Shown one piece after another: positions 38,443 through 47,541 of a stretch of DNA of 64,000 bases (its first letter is position 1; every line of letters starts with the position of its first letter). The notes under the pieces were generated by a model. It was not told where the DNA came from. It made no database searches and saw only the letters and a program-made list of their open reading frames with translations. The stretch comes from Sphaerotilus microaerophilus (GTDB lineage Bacteria; Pseudomonadota; Gammaproteobacteria; Burkholderiales; Burkholderiaceae_C). The position numbers were made by a program, and so were the translations under genes. The stretch covers positions 2,294,001 to 2,358,000 of the forward strand of contig NZ_AP025730.1 of the NCBI RefSeq assembly GCF_023734135.1, in the 5' to 3' direction.

Positions 38443-39258
38443 ATGACGGTCATGGCCCTGTCTGCGTCCAGCGCTTCGAGCGCGCCCATCACTCCCAGCT
38501 CCGTCACCGGTGTGCCGGTAGAGGGTGCGGGTGAGGCTGCACCGGCGTTCAGCCCGCTGTACCAGCAGATCAAGGCGCTGATCATGCGTGGCCTGCAGGG
38601 GGGGGAGTGGAAGCCGGGCGAGGCGATCCCCAGCGAGCTGGACCTGGCGGCGCGGTTCCGCGTCAGCCAGGGCACGGTGCGCAAGGCCATCGACGAGCTG
38701 GCCGCAGAAAACCTGCTGGTGCGCCGTCAGGGCAAGGGCACCTTCGTCGCCACACACAGTGAAGAGCACGTCCAGTACCGCTTCCTGCGGCTGCAGACCG
38801 AGGATGGCGGGCCGCCGCCGCCGATGCAGCGGCACTTCCTGGACTGCCGGCGCACACGCGCGCCGGCCGACGTGGTGCGCGCGCTGGACCTCAAGCCCGG
38901 AGACATGGCGGTGCAGGTGCGGCGCACGCTGTCCAGCCAGGGGCGGCCGGTGGTGCTGGACGACATCTGGTTGCCGGGTCATCTCTTCAAGGGCCTGACC
39001 GCCGAGCGGCTGAGCGAATACAAGGGGCCGCTGTATGGCCTCTTTGAGACTGAATTCGGGGTGCGGATGATCCGTGCGGAAGAAAAGATCCGCGCCGTCG
39101 CGGCCGACGCCGCGGTGGCCGAGCTGCTGGGCGTGGCGATCGGTGCGCCGCTGCTCAGCGTGGAGCGCCTGTCACGCACCTATGGTGACAAGCCAGTCGA
39201 GTGGCGGCGTGGCCTGTACCAGACCGCGACGCACCACTATCGCAACGAACTGAGCTGA
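38443..39258 (+). CDS. GntR-family transcriptional regulator, HutC/UTRA subfamily
   Basis: 271 residues. A poorly conserved Ser/Ala/Thr-rich N-terminus is followed by a winged helix (LYQQIKALIMRGL, IPSELDLAARFRVSQGTVRKAIDEL, RRQGKGTFVA) and a UTRA ligand-binding domain (VVLDDIWLPGHLF, LYGLFETEFGV, VERLSRTYGDKPVEWRRGLYQT). It stands between mdh and the sdh operon. The operator palindromes next to its own gene and in the acnB promoter point to it as the TCA-gene regulator; its effector is unknown but could be a TCA intermediate. Confidence 0.92.
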   Translation: MTVMALSASSASSAPITPSSVTGVPVEGAGEAAPAFSPLYQQIKALIMRGLQGGEWKPGEAIPSELDLAARFRVSQGTVRKAIDELAAENLLVRRQGKGTFVATHSEEHVQYRFLRLQTEDGGPPPPMQRHFLDCRRTRAPADVVRALDLKPGDMAVQVRRTLSSQGRPVVLDDIWLPGHLFKGLTAERLSEYKGPLYGLFETEFGVRMIRAEEKIRAVAADAAVAELLGVAIGAPLLSVERLSRTYGDKPVEWRRGLYQTATHHYRNELS

Positions 39259-39356
39259 CACGAGCGCGTGTCAAGGGCGTGATGCGAGCGCTTGTCAGCT
39301 TTCTTGCTGCTGCATTGCAATAAAATCCATTGGTTCACTTTGTCACAAGGCACGTC

Positions 39357-39758
39357 ATGGCAGATACCCTCAAGCAGCGGCCGGGCCCGATGCGTCTGAT
39401 CGACGCCACCCAGTACCCGCTCCCCCTCCCAGCGAAGCTGTCCATCCTGCACCGCGTCAGCGGCGTGCTGATGTTCGTGCTGCTGCCCTTCGTGATCTGG
39501 ATGTTCGACACCAGCGTGAGCTCGGAGGTTTCCTTCGAGGCCTTCACCTCGGTGCTGTCCAGCCCGCTCGCGAAACTGGTCGTCCTGGGCCTGATTTGGG
39601 CCTATCTGCATCACTTCTGCGCTGGTGTGCGCCACCTGTGGATGGATGCCACCCACAGCGTGTCCAAGGAGCAGGGGCGTTCGTCGGCCGTGGTGAGCTT
39701 TGCCGTCAGCCTGTTGCTGACGGTCGCGCTGGCGGCCAAGCTGTTCGGCCTGTTCTGA
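39357..39758 (+). CDS. sdhC: Succinate dehydrogenase cytochrome b556 subunit
   Basis: 133 residues with three transmembrane helices. SILHRVSGVLMF near residue 36 holds the quinone-site Ser/Arg, and LHHFCAGVRHLWMD the axial haem His. It anchors SdhAB and forms the quinone pocket with SdhD. Start Met 39357 (MADTLKQRPGP) is preferred over an upstream TTG at 39330. First gene of sdhCDAB-sdhE. Confidence 0.93.
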   Translation: MADTLKQRPGPMRLIDATQYPLPLPAKLSILHRVSGVLMFVLLPFVIWMFDTSVSSEVSFEAFTSVLSSPLAKLVVLGLIWAYLHHFCAGVRHLWMDATHSVSKEQGRSSAVVSFAVSLLLTVALAAKLFGLF

Positions 39759-39786
39759 TCCCTTTCTCGACCACACGGTTCCCACC

Positions 39787-40152
39787 ATGTCCAACAACTA
39801 TGGATCGAAGCGCATCGTCGTTGGTGCGCGCTACGGTCTGCGCGATTGGCTCGCGCAGCGGGTGACGGCGGTGCTGATGGCACTGTTCACGGTCGTGCTG
39901 CTCCTGCAGGTGCTCTTCGGCGGCCCGCTGGGCTATGACCGCTGGGCGGCGATCTTCTCAGCCCAGTGGATGAAGTTCCTGACCTTCACGGTCATCCTCT
40001 CGCTGGCCTGGCATGCCTGGATCGGCATGCGCGACATCTTCATGGATTACGTCACCAAGTCGGTTGGCATGCGCCTGACCCTGCAGGTGGCGACGATCGT
40101 CTGGCTGGTCGGCTGCGCTGGCTGGGCCGTGCAAGTTCTCTGGAGACTCTGA
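39787..40152 (+). CDS. sdhD: Succinate dehydrogenase membrane anchor subunit
   Basis: 121 residues, three transmembrane helices. YGLRDWLAQRVTAVLMA at the start and SLAWHAWIGMRDIFMDYV hold the conserved Arg and haem-binding His positions. The stop codon shares its last base with the sdhA start (TGATG), indicating coupling. Confidence 0.93.
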   Translation: MSNNYGSKRIVVGARYGLRDWLAQRVTAVLMALFTVVLLLQVLFGGPLGYDRWAAIFSAQWMKFLTFTVILSLAWHAWIGMRDIFMDYVTKSVGMRLTLQVATIVWLVGCAGWAVQVLWRL

Positions 40153-41981
40153 TGGCGTCCATCGCTACATCCGCCAGCTACTCTGGCTCCCTGCCGCGCC
40201 GCAAGTTCGACGTGGTCATCGTCGGCGCAGGCGGCTCCGGCATGCGTGCCTCGCTGCAACTGGCGCAGGCGGGCCTGAACGTCGCGGTGCTGACCAAGGT
40301 GTTCCCGACCCGCTCGCACACCGTGGCGGCGCAGGGCGGCATCGGGGCCTCGCTGGGCAACATGTCGGAAGACAACTGGCACTACCACTTCTACGACACC
40401 ATCAAGGGGTCGGACTGGCTGGGTGACCAGGACGCCATCGAGTTCATGTGCCGCGAGGCGACCAAGGTCGTCTACGAGCTGGAACACTTCGGCATGCCGT
40501 TCGACCGCAACCCGGACGGCACCATCTACCAGCGTCCCTTCGGCGGCCACACTGCCAACTACGGCGAGAAGCCGGTTCAGCGCGCCTGCGCTGCGGCCGA
40601 CCGCACCGGCCACGCGATGCTGCACACGCTGTACCAGCGCAACGTGGCCTCGCGCACCCAGTTCTTCGTCGAGTGGATGGCGCTGGACCTGATCCGCGAC
40701 GCCGAGGGCGACGTGGTGGGCGTGACGGCGCTGGAGATGGAGACCGGTGACGTCTACATCCTCGAAGCCAAGTCGGTGCTGCTGGCCACCGGCGGTGCCG
40801 GGCGCATCTTCGCGGCCTCGACCAACGCCTTCATCAACACCGGCGACGGCCTGGGCATGGCTGCGCGTTCGGGCATCCCGCTGCAGGACATGGAGTTCTG
40901 GCAGTTCCACCCCACTGGCGTGCACAACGCGGGCGTGCTGCTGACCGAAGGCTGCCGTGGCGAGGGCGCGATCCTGCGCAACGTCAACGGCGAGCGCTTC
41001 ATGGAGCGCTATGCCCCGACGCTGAAGGACCTGGCGCCGCGTGACTTCGTCTCGCGCTGCATGGACCAGGAGATCAAGGAAGGGCGTGGCTGCGGTCCGA
41101 ACAAGGACTACATCCAGCTCGACATGACCCACCTGGGCGGCGACACCATCCTCAAGCGCCTGCCCTCGGTGTTCGAGATCGGCCACAACTTCGCCAACGT
41201 CGATATCACCAAGGAGCCGATCCCCGTGGTGCCGACCATCCACTACCAGATGGGCGGCATCCCGACGGGCATCAGCGGCCAGGTCGTGGTCCCGAAGGGC
41301 GACGACTACAAGAGCGTGGTCAATGGCCTGTACGCGGTGGGCGAGTGCTCCTGCGTGTCGGTGCACGGTGCCAATCGCCTGGGCACCAACTCGCTGCTGG
41401 ACCTGCTGGTGTTCGGCAAGTCGGCGGGCAACCACATCATCGAGTCGCTGCGCAGTTCGCCCAAGTCCCACAAGGACCTGCCGAAGGACGCCGCCGACCT
41501 GTCGCTGGCCCGCCTGGCCAAGCTGGACGGCAGCAGCAGCGGCGAGTACGCCCAGGACGTTGCCAACGACATCCGCAGCGCGATGCAGCAGCACGCCGGC
41601 GTGTTCCGCACCCAGCAGACGATGGACGAGGGCACGGTCAAGATCAACGCCATCCGCGAGCGCGTGAAAAACATCACGCTCAAGGATAAGTCGAAGGTCT
41701 TCAACACCGCCCGCATCGAGGCGCTGGAAGTCGAGAACCTGATGGAAGTGGCGCAGGCCACGATGACCTCGGCAGCCGCCCGCAAGGAATGCCGCGGTGC
41801 GCACACCGTCAAGGACTACGAGCGTGGTGCGGACGACGCCGAGTTCCCGCTGGGCCGCAACGACAAGGAGTGGCTCAAGCACACCCTGTGGGACAGTGCC
41901 ACCAACAGCCTGTCGTACAAGCCCGTGAACCTCAAGCCGCTGACGGTGGACAGCGTGCCCCCGAAGGTCCGTACCTTCTAA
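40152..41981 (+). CDS. sdhA: Succinate dehydrogenase flavoprotein subunit
   Basis: 609 residues. FAD-binding VIVGAGGSGMRASLQLA at residue 21, the RSHTVAAQGG segment with the covalent-FAD His, and the capping-domain active-site residues (for example HPTGVH and GCRGEGAILRN) are present, ending in KP...KVRTF. It oxidises succinate to fumarate and passes electrons to SdhB. SdhE, encoded downstream, would assist flavinylation. Confidence 0.97.
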   Translation: MASIATSASYSGSLPRRKFDVVIVGAGGSGMRASLQLAQAGLNVAVLTKVFPTRSHTVAAQGGIGASLGNMSEDNWHYHFYDTIKGSDWLGDQDAIEFMCREATKVVYELEHFGMPFDRNPDGTIYQRPFGGHTANYGEKPVQRACAAADRTGHAMLHTLYQRNVASRTQFFVEWMALDLIRDAEGDVVGVTALEMETGDVYILEAKSVLLATGGAGRIFAASTNAFINTGDGLGMAARSGIPLQDMEFWQFHPTGVHNAGVLLTEGCRGEGAILRNVNGERFMERYAPTLKDLAPRDFVSRCMDQEIKEGRGCGPNKDYIQLDMTHLGGDTILKRLPSVFEIGHNFANVDITKEPIPVVPTIHYQMGGIPTGISGQVVVPKGDDYKSVVNGLYAVGECSCVSVHGANRLGTNSLLDLLVFGKSAGNHIIESLRSSPKSHKDLPKDAADLSLARLAKLDGSSSGEYAQDVANDIRSAMQQHAGVFRTQQTMDEGTVKINAIRERVKNITLKDKSKVFNTARIEALEVENLMEVAQATMTSAAARKECRGAHTVKDYERGADDAEFPLGRNDKEWLKHTLWDSATNSLSYKPVNLKPLTVDSVPPKVRTF

Positions 41982-42002
41982 GGCGCCGCAGGAGCAATCA
42001 AG

Positions 42003-42707
42003 ATGGCCATTCGCACCTTCCAGATCTACCGCTACGACCCGGACAAGGACGCCAAGCCCTACATGCAGACCATCGAGATCGAACTCGACGGTCACGAGCG
42101 CATGCTGCTGGACGCCCTGATCAAGCTCAAGGCCAAGGACCCGACGCTGTCGTTCCGCCGCTCTTGCCGTGAAGGCGTGTGCGGCTCGGACGCGATGAAC
42201 ATCAACGGCAAGAACGGCCTGGCCTGCCTGACCAACATGCGCGACCTGCCGGGCACCGTGGTCCTCAAGCCGCTGCCGGGGCTGCCGGTCATCCGCGACC
42301 TGATCGTGGACATGACGCAGTTCTTCAAGCAGTACCACAGCATCAAGCCCTACCTCGTCAACGACACGCCGCCGCCAGAGACCGAGCGCCTGCAGTCGCC
42401 CGAGGAGCGCGATGAGCTGAACGGCCTGTACGAGTGCATCCTGTGCGCGAGCTGCACGACGAGCTGCCCGAGCTTCTGGTGGAACCCGGACAAGTTCGTC
42501 GGCCCGGCCGGCCTGCTGCAGGCCTACCGCTTCATCGCCGACAGCCGTGACGAAGACACCGGCGCGCGCCTCGACAACCTCGAGGATCCGTACCGCCTGT
42601 TCCGCTGCCACACCATCATGAACTGCGTGGACGTCTGCCCGAAGGGGCTGAACCCCACCAAGGCCATCGGCAAGATCAAGGAACTGATGGTGCGCCGGGC
42701 GGTATGA
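42003..42707 (+). CDS. sdhB: Succinate dehydrogenase iron-sulfur subunit
   Basis: 234 residues. The [2Fe-2S] cysteines are in [19 protein letters not shown] and LAC, the [4Fe-4S] in [13 protein letters not shown] and the [3Fe-4S] in [17 protein letters not shown]. It links the flavin to the quinone site. The sdhE start overlaps its stop codon by 4 bp (ATGA). Confidence 0.97.
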   Translation: MAIRTFQIYRYDPDKDAKPYMQTIEIELDGHERMLLDALIKLKAKDPTLSFRRSCREGVCGSDAMNINGKNGLACLTNMRDLPGTVVLKPLPGLPVIRDLIVDMTQFFKQYHSIKPYLVNDTPPPETERLQSPEERDELNGLYECILCASCTTSCPSFWWNPDKFVGPAGLLQAYRFIADSRDEDTGARLDNLEDPYRLFRCHTIMNCVDVCPKGLNPTKAIGKIKELMVRRAV

Positions 42708-43033
42708 CCGCCATCGGCCCGCTTCCGGATCCCATTGGTCAGCCCCTCGCAAGACCCCGCATGGACACTCTGCTTGACGCCGGCTCCCTCAGCAAGTTGC
42801 GGTGGCGCTGCCGCCGCGGCCTGCTGGAGAATGACCTGTTCATCGAGCGCTTCTTCGCGATCCATGAGCAGAGCCTGACGGTGCGGCAGGCGGGCGCCCT
42901 GGAAGTCCTGATGGACCTGGCCGACAACGATCTGCTCGATCTCCTGCTCGCGCGCCGCGAACCCGAGGGGGAGCTCGCGCGGGACGATGTCCTGGAAGTA
43001 CTGGCACAGCTGCGACAGCGCCCGCAGAGGTGA
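42704..43033 (+). CDS. sdhE: FAD assembly factor SdhE
   Basis: 109 residues; the core (from about residue 29) has [20 protein letters not shown], containing the R-G-x-x-E motif of SdhE that contacts SdhA during covalent FAD attachment, and [17 protein letters not shown]. The N-terminus is 20-25 residues longer than usual; Met at 42761 would give the normal length, but the ATGA overlap with sdhB favours 42704. Confidence 0.9.
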   Translation: MTAIGPLPDPIGQPLARPRMDTLLDAGSLSKLRWRCRRGLLENDLFIERFFAIHEQSLTVRQAGALEVLMDLADNDLLDLLLARREPEGELARDDVLEVLAQLRQRPQR

Positions 43034-43107
43034 TGCGCGATGCGCGCCGGGTGTCTCCCGCCCCTGGCTTCAAGCCGATTCGCTGATTTGACTACGAGGA
43101 AACACGA

Positions 43108-44421
43108 ATGATGACCCCCTCCGACGTGAAGGCCACCCTCTCGTTCTCCGACGGCTCGGCGCCGATGGATCTGCCGATCTACAAGGGCACCGTCGGCCCG
43201 GACGTGATCGACATCCGCAAGCTCTACGGCCAGACCGGCAAGTTCACCTACGACCCCGGTTTCCTGTCCACCGCGTCGTGCAACTCCACCATCACCTACA
43301 TCGACGGTGACAAGGGCGAGCTGCTGTACCGCGGCTACCCCATCGAGCAGCTGGCCGAGCAGTGCGACTACCTCGACACCTGCTACCTGCTGCTGTACGG
43401 CGATCTGCCCAACGGTGACCAGCGTGGCACGTTCCACAAGCGTGTGCTCAACCACACGATGGTGAACGAGCAGATGCAGTTCTTCCTGCGCGGTTTCCGC
43501 CGTGACGCGCACCCGATGGCGGTCATGACCGGCTTGGTGGGCGCCCTGTCGGCCTTCTATCACGACAGCACGGACATCAACAATCCCGAGCACCGCGAGA
43601 TCGCGGCGATCCGCCTGATCGCCAAGATGCCCACGCTCGTGGCGATGGCCTACAAGTACAGCGTCGGCCAGCCCTACATGTACCCGCGCAACGAGCTGTC
43701 GTACGCCGGCAACTTCATGCGCATGATGTTCGCCACTCCCTGCGAGGACTACAAGGTCAACCCGGTCATCGAGCGTGCGCTGGACCGCATCTTCATCCTG
43801 CACGCCGACCACGAGCAGAACGCCTCCACCTCGACGGTGCGCCTGTGCGGCTCGTCGGGCACCAACCCGTTTGCCGCCATCGCGGCTGGCGTGGCCTGCC
43901 TGTGGGGTCCCTCGCACGGTGGCGCCAACGAAGCCTGCCTGAACATGCTGGAAGAGATCCAGGCCATGGGCGGCGTGGCCAAGGTCGGCGAGTTCATGGA
44001 GCAGGTGAAGGACAAGAACTCCGGCGTCAAGCTGATGGGCTTCGGTCACCGCGTGTACAAGAACTATGACCCGCGCGCCAAGCTGATGCGTGAGACCTGC
44101 CACGAGGTGCTCAACGAGCTCGGCCTGCACGACGACCCGCTGTTCAAGCTGGCGATGTCGCTGGAAAAGATCGCGCTGGAAGACGACTACTTCGTTGCCC
44201 GCAAGCTCTACCCGAACGTCGACTTCTACTCCGGCATCGTGCAGCGCGCCATCGGCATCCCGGTGCAGCTGTTCACCGCGATCTTCGCGCTGGCCCGCAC
44301 GGTCGGCTGGATCGCCCAGCTCAACGAGATGATCGCCGACCCCGAGTACAAGATCGGCCGTCCGCGCCAGCTCTTCGTCGGCGCGGCCACCCGCAACGTC
44401 AAGCCGCTGAACGAGCGCTGA
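43108..44421 (+). CDS. gltA: Citrate synthase
   Basis: 437 residues, the hexameric type II GltA. Catalytic residues are found in [26 protein letters not shown] and NVDFYSGIV, and the N-terminal [23 protein letters not shown] is typical. It condenses oxaloacetate with acetyl-CoA. A ribosome-binding site (ACGAGGAAA) precedes the double ATG. It is 74 bp after sdhE, likely part of the same transcript. Confidence 0.97.
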   Translation: MMTPSDVKATLSFSDGSAPMDLPIYKGTVGPDVIDIRKLYGQTGKFTYDPGFLSTASCNSTITYIDGDKGELLYRGYPIEQLAEQCDYLDTCYLLLYGDLPNGDQRGTFHKRVLNHTMVNEQMQFFLRGFRRDAHPMAVMTGLVGALSAFYHDSTDINNPEHREIAAIRLIAKMPTLVAMAYKYSVGQPYMYPRNELSYAGNFMRMMFATPCEDYKVNPVIERALDRIFILHADHEQNASTSTVRLCGSSGTNPFAAIAAGVACLWGPSHGGANEACLNMLEEIQAMGGVAKVGEFMEQVKDKNSGVKLMGFGHRVYKNYDPRAKLMRETCHEVLNELGLHDDPLFKLAMSLEKIALEDDYFVARKLYPNVDFYSGIVQRAIGIPVQLFTAIFALARTVGWIAQLNEMIADPEYKIGRPRQLFVGAATRNVKPLNER

Positions 44422-44470
44422 TCGTCGGGCCATCGCAGCTGGCCTTGCATGGCCGGCTGCCGACGCGCCC

Positions 44471-44510
44471 AAAAAAAGCCCCCGTGGGACATCCCCGGGG
44501 GCTTTTCTTC
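44471..44510. terminator. Bidirectional terminator between gltA and the convergent binding-protein gene
   Basis: The stem AAAAGCCCCCG (44474-44484) / CGGGGGCTTTT (44496-44506) is flanked by A tracts on one side and T tracts on the other, so it can end transcription in both directions. It is 50 bp from the gltA stop and 67 bp from the stop of the gene ending at 44577. Confidence 0.88.
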
Positions 44511-44576
44511 ATCTGGGTGGACCGCGCCCCGGCCCGCCCGCCAGAGAGCGGCGTCGACCCAGGCGGGCGCAACCCC

Positions 44577-45719
44577 TCAGCGGACCACGGCCAGCTCGGC
44601 GCGCTCGCTGCCTTTGTAGGTGTACAGCGTCAGGGCGCCGTTGCGGATGTCACCCTTCTCGTCGAAGGCGATCGTGCCCGTCACGCCCGGGTGGCTGATC
44701 GACGCCAGCACCGGCAGGTACTTGGCCGGATCGGCCGAGCCCGCCTTCACCATCGCGGCGGCCATCGCCATCGTGGCATCGTAGGTGTAGGGCGAGTAGA
44801 TTTGCACCTCAGCGCCAAACTTCTTCTTGAAGTCGGCCTTGAACTTGTCGAACCCCGGTTTCTGGGCCGTCTCGACGCCGCCGGCGATCGCGCAGATCAC
44901 CTCGCCGTCGGCCAGTGCACCGCTGGCCAGCTTGGGCAGCTCGCCGGTGCACACGCCATCACCGCCCATGAACTTGGTCTTGATGCCCAGCTGCTTCATC
45001 TGGCGGATCATCGGGCCGGCCACAGCGTCCATGCCGCCGTAGAACACCACGTCCGGGCGGGCGCCCTTGATCGACGTGAGGATGCCGGTGAAGTCAGTGG
45101 CCTTGTCGGTGGTGAACTCGTGCTTGACGATGGTCGCGCCGGCCGCCTTGGCCGCCTTCTCGAACTCGCTGGCCACGCCCTGGCCGTAGGCGGTGCGGTC
45201 GTCGATCACCGCCACTTGCTTTGCCTTGAGCTGCTGCACTGCGTAGCGGCCCAGCGTGCCGCCCAGCTGCGCGTCATCGGCCACCATGCGGAAGGTGGTC
45301 TTGAAGCCCTGGCGGGTGTACTTCGGGTTCGTCACCGACGGCGCGATCTGCGGGATGCCGGCGTCCGAGTAGATCTTCGCCGCAGGGATCGCGGTGCCCG
45401 AGTTCAGGTGGCCGACCACGCCGTTGACCTTGGAGTCGACCAGCTTCTGGGCCGCGGCCGTGCCCTGCTTCGGGTCGCCGGCATCGTCTTCGGCCATCAG
45501 CTCGAAGCGGGCCTTCTTGCCACCGATCAGGACGCCCTTGGCGTTCAGCTCGTCGATGGCCATGCGGGCGCCGTTCTCGTTGTCACGCCCCAGGTGGGCG
45601 GCCCCCCCGCTGAGGGCGGCCACGTGGCCGATCTTGACCACCAGGGTTTGTTGGGCAAAGGTGCTGCCGGCAGCGCCGGCCAGCGCCAGCATCGCGGCGA
45701 TTCGGATGGGGGACATCAT
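44577..45719 (-). CDS. Branched-chain amino acid ABC transporter substrate-binding protein (LivK-like)
   Basis: 380 residues. A Sec signal peptide (MMSPIRIAAMLALAGAAGSTFA) is followed by a type I periplasmic-binding fold: VVKIGHVAALSGGAAHLGRD, NGVVGHLNSGTAIPAA, VIDDRTAYGQGVASEF, DVVFYGGMDA and YSPYTYDATMAM. It would capture a branched-chain amino acid or related ligand for an ABC importer; no permease or ATPase genes are adjacent, so it is an orphan. Start is at one of two adjacent Met codons. Confidence 0.92.
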   Translation of the reverse strand: MMSPIRIAAMLALAGAAGSTFAQQTLVVKIGHVAALSGGAAHLGRDNENGARMAIDELNAKGVLIGGKKARFELMAEDDAGDPKQGTAAAQKLVDSKVNGVVGHLNSGTAIPAAKIYSDAGIPQIAPSVTNPKYTRQGFKTTFRMVADDAQLGGTLGRYAVQQLKAKQVAVIDDRTAYGQGVASEFEKAAKAAGATIVKHEFTTDKATDFTGILTSIKGARPDVVFYGGMDAVAGPMIRQMKQLGIKTKFMGGDGVCTGELPKLASGALADGEVICAIAGGVETAQKPGFDKFKADFKKKFGAEVQIYSPYTYDATMAMAAAMVKAGSADPAKYLPVLASISHPGVTGTIAFDEKGDIRNGALTLYTYKGSERAELAVVR

Positions 45720-45960
45720 GGATGGAAATGAGGTGGACGTGAACGAACCCCCTGCACCGTATACGCCGGCCGGCTCGGTTCGCCAGAACCAACAGCCCGC
45801 AAGCGCACTGTCAGCATTGGGATTATGCCCTTGGTCAGGGTTTACCCTCGGCACTCTGGGGCCCGATGTTCGCCACGGGACACGTCCCCGGAGGTCGGAA
45901 ACCTGCAACCCAAGGTGAGGATCGATGCGAAACCGGGTCACGGCAGATTTGTGGGACGCA

Positions 45961-45999
45961 CAAAGAAAAGGGCCTGTGGTCTTTGCAGACAACAGGCCC
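45961..45999 (-). terminator. Terminator downstream of tRNA-Ala
   Basis: On the minus strand GGGCCTGT pairs with ACAGGCCC (45970-45977 and 45992-45999) around a 14-nt loop and is followed by TTTTCTTTG. It starts 10 bp after the tRNA 3' end. Confidence 0.85.
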
Positions 46000-46008
46000 C
46001 TGGATCCG

Positions 46009-46084
<76 letters not shown>

Positions 46085-46188
46085 ACAGAAAGAAGAAAAA
46101 TTATAGCAGAGCCTACTCAGGCTGGCGCAAGGGGCAGGGGTCGGTTGGCGGGCTGCGCGTTGTTGGCGCGCCGCCGGGTCGTCGCAGA

Positions 46189-46866
46189 TCAGGTGGGGGC
46201 GCGGCGCTGGCGTGCGCGGGCCAGGGCGGCTTCGATGATGCTGCGCTTGCGATCGAGCTCAGCGGGTGAGTTGGCCTTGGTGAGTTCGGCCAGGTGGGCA
46301 AGCTTGTGCTGTGCCTTGGCCGCCAGGGCCTCGGCATGGCTGGCCGAGAGGCGTTGCTGGCGGGCTTGGCGCGCGTCGTAGCGCTGTTTCGCGGCGCTGG
46401 CCTGCGCTGGGCTCCAGGCCTGCCAGCCGGTGCGGCTTGGCGTGGCGGATTCGACCTGGATGCAGTCCACCGGGCAGACGGGCAGGCAGAGTTCGCAGCC
46501 CGTGCAGTCCGGCTCGACGACGGTGTGCATGCGCTTGTTGGCGCCGACGATGCAGTCCATCGGGCAGGCCAGGATGCACAGGGTGCAGCCGATGCACCAG
46601 GCCTCGTCGATCCAGACGACGGTGCGTTCGGTCTCTGTGCCACACGACGGATCAAGGGCTGCAGCGGCCTGACCGGTGAGTGATGCGAGGCGTGCAATGC
46701 CCTCTGCGCCCCCTGGGGGGCAGCGGTTGATGGCGGCGTCGCCCACCGCGACGGCCTGGGCGTAGGCCCGGCAGTCGTCATAGCCGCAGCGGGTGCACTG
46801 GGTCTGCGGCAGCAGGGCATTGATCGCTTCGGCGCTGGCCGTCGGGGCAGGTGTGTTCTCGGGCAT
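46189..46866 (-). CDS. RnfB/RsxB-like electron transport ferredoxin
   Basis: 225 residues. An N-terminal Fe-S 'omega' domain has CTRCGYDDCRAYAQAVAVG and INRCPPGG (residues about 24-53), followed by two [4Fe-4S] motifs, CIGCTLCILACPMDC and CTGCELCLPVCPVDC, and a Gln/Ala/Lys-rich helical tail. It lacks the N-terminal transmembrane helix of true RnfB, and no other rnf genes are adjacent; stand-alone versions are common in Burkholderiales, with function unclear. Start Met 46866 (MPENTP) is preferred. Confidence 0.87.
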   Translation of the reverse strand: MPENTPAPTASAEAINALLPQTQCTRCGYDDCRAYAQAVAVGDAAINRCPPGGAEGIARLASLTGQAAAALDPSCGTETERTVVWIDEAWCIGCTLCILACPMDCIVGANKRMHTVVEPDCTGCELCLPVCPVDCIQVESATPSRTGWQAWSPAQASAAKQRYDARQARQQRLSASHAEALAAKAQHKLAHLAELTKANSPAELDRKRSIIEAALARARQRRAPT

Positions 46867-46923
46867 GGTGGACACGGCGGCGGATCGGAAGGCGCTCGGC
46901 AAACGGAGGTTCGTGTCGCGGGC

Positions 46924-47496
46924 TCAGGTGCCCACGCCAAGCAGCACCAGCACACCCAGCACGGCGAACACCACGGCTGCGATGCGGTGCACCACGTGCA
47001 TCGGCACGAACTTCGTGGCGCGTTCGCCGAGCATCACCGCGGGGACGTTGGCGATCATCATGCCCAGCGTGGTGCCGGCGGTCACGGTGACCAGGCTGTG
47101 GTACTTGGCGGCGAGCATCACGGTGGCGATCTGGGTCTTGTCGCCCATTTCGGCGAGGAAGAAGGCCACCACCGTCAGCCCGAACACGCCCCAGCGGCCG
47201 CTGCCGCCGCCCTCCACCTCGTCGGCTTCGTCGGGGATCAGCATCCAGGCGGCGACGGCCAGGAAGGAGGCGCCGAGGATCCAGCGCATCCACTGCGGAT
47301 CGATCAGCTGGGTGAGCCAGTCACCCAGCGCGGCGGCGCCGGCGTGGTTGGCCAGCGTGGCCACCAGGATGCCCAGGATGATGGGCACGGGCTTGCGAAA
47401 GCGTGCCGCGAGCAGCAGGGCGAGCAGCTGGGTCTTGTCGCCGATCTCCCCGAGCGCGACCACGCCGGTGGAGATGGCCAGGGCTTCGAGGGTCAT
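46924..47496 (-). CDS. TMEM165/GDT1-family cation transporter (UPF0016)
   Basis: 190 residues, six transmembrane helices in two repeated halves, each with the family motif E-x-G-D-K-T (GEIGDKTQ at about residue 16 and AEMGDKTQ at about 115). Members export Mn2+ or exchange Ca2+/Mn2+ for protons. Only 45 bp precede it, and no manganese riboswitch (yybP-ykoY) is seen there. Confidence 0.92.
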   Translation of the reverse strand: MTLEALAISTGVVALGEIGDKTQLLALLLAARFRKPVPIILGILVATLANHAGAAALGDWLTQLIDPQWMRWILGASFLAVAAWMLIPDEADEVEGGGSGRWGVFGLTVVAFFLAEMGDKTQIATVMLAAKYHSLVTVTAGTTLGMMIANVPAVMLGERATKFVPMHVVHRIAAVVFAVLGVLVLLGVGT

Positions 47497-47541
47497 GCGA
47501 GCGTTGGCGGTGGTTCGAGCGGCGGCAGTGTAACGGGGGGC

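Noticed and set aside
40047..42752. About 900-codon minus-strand frame opposite sdhA and sdhB
   Set aside because: Antisense mirror of the sdh genes with His/Val/Leu/Gln-rich composition and no motif.
47497..47541. Manganese riboswitch (yybP-ykoY) for the GDT1-family transporter
   Set aside because: Only 45 bp precede the gene and no matching structure is visible.
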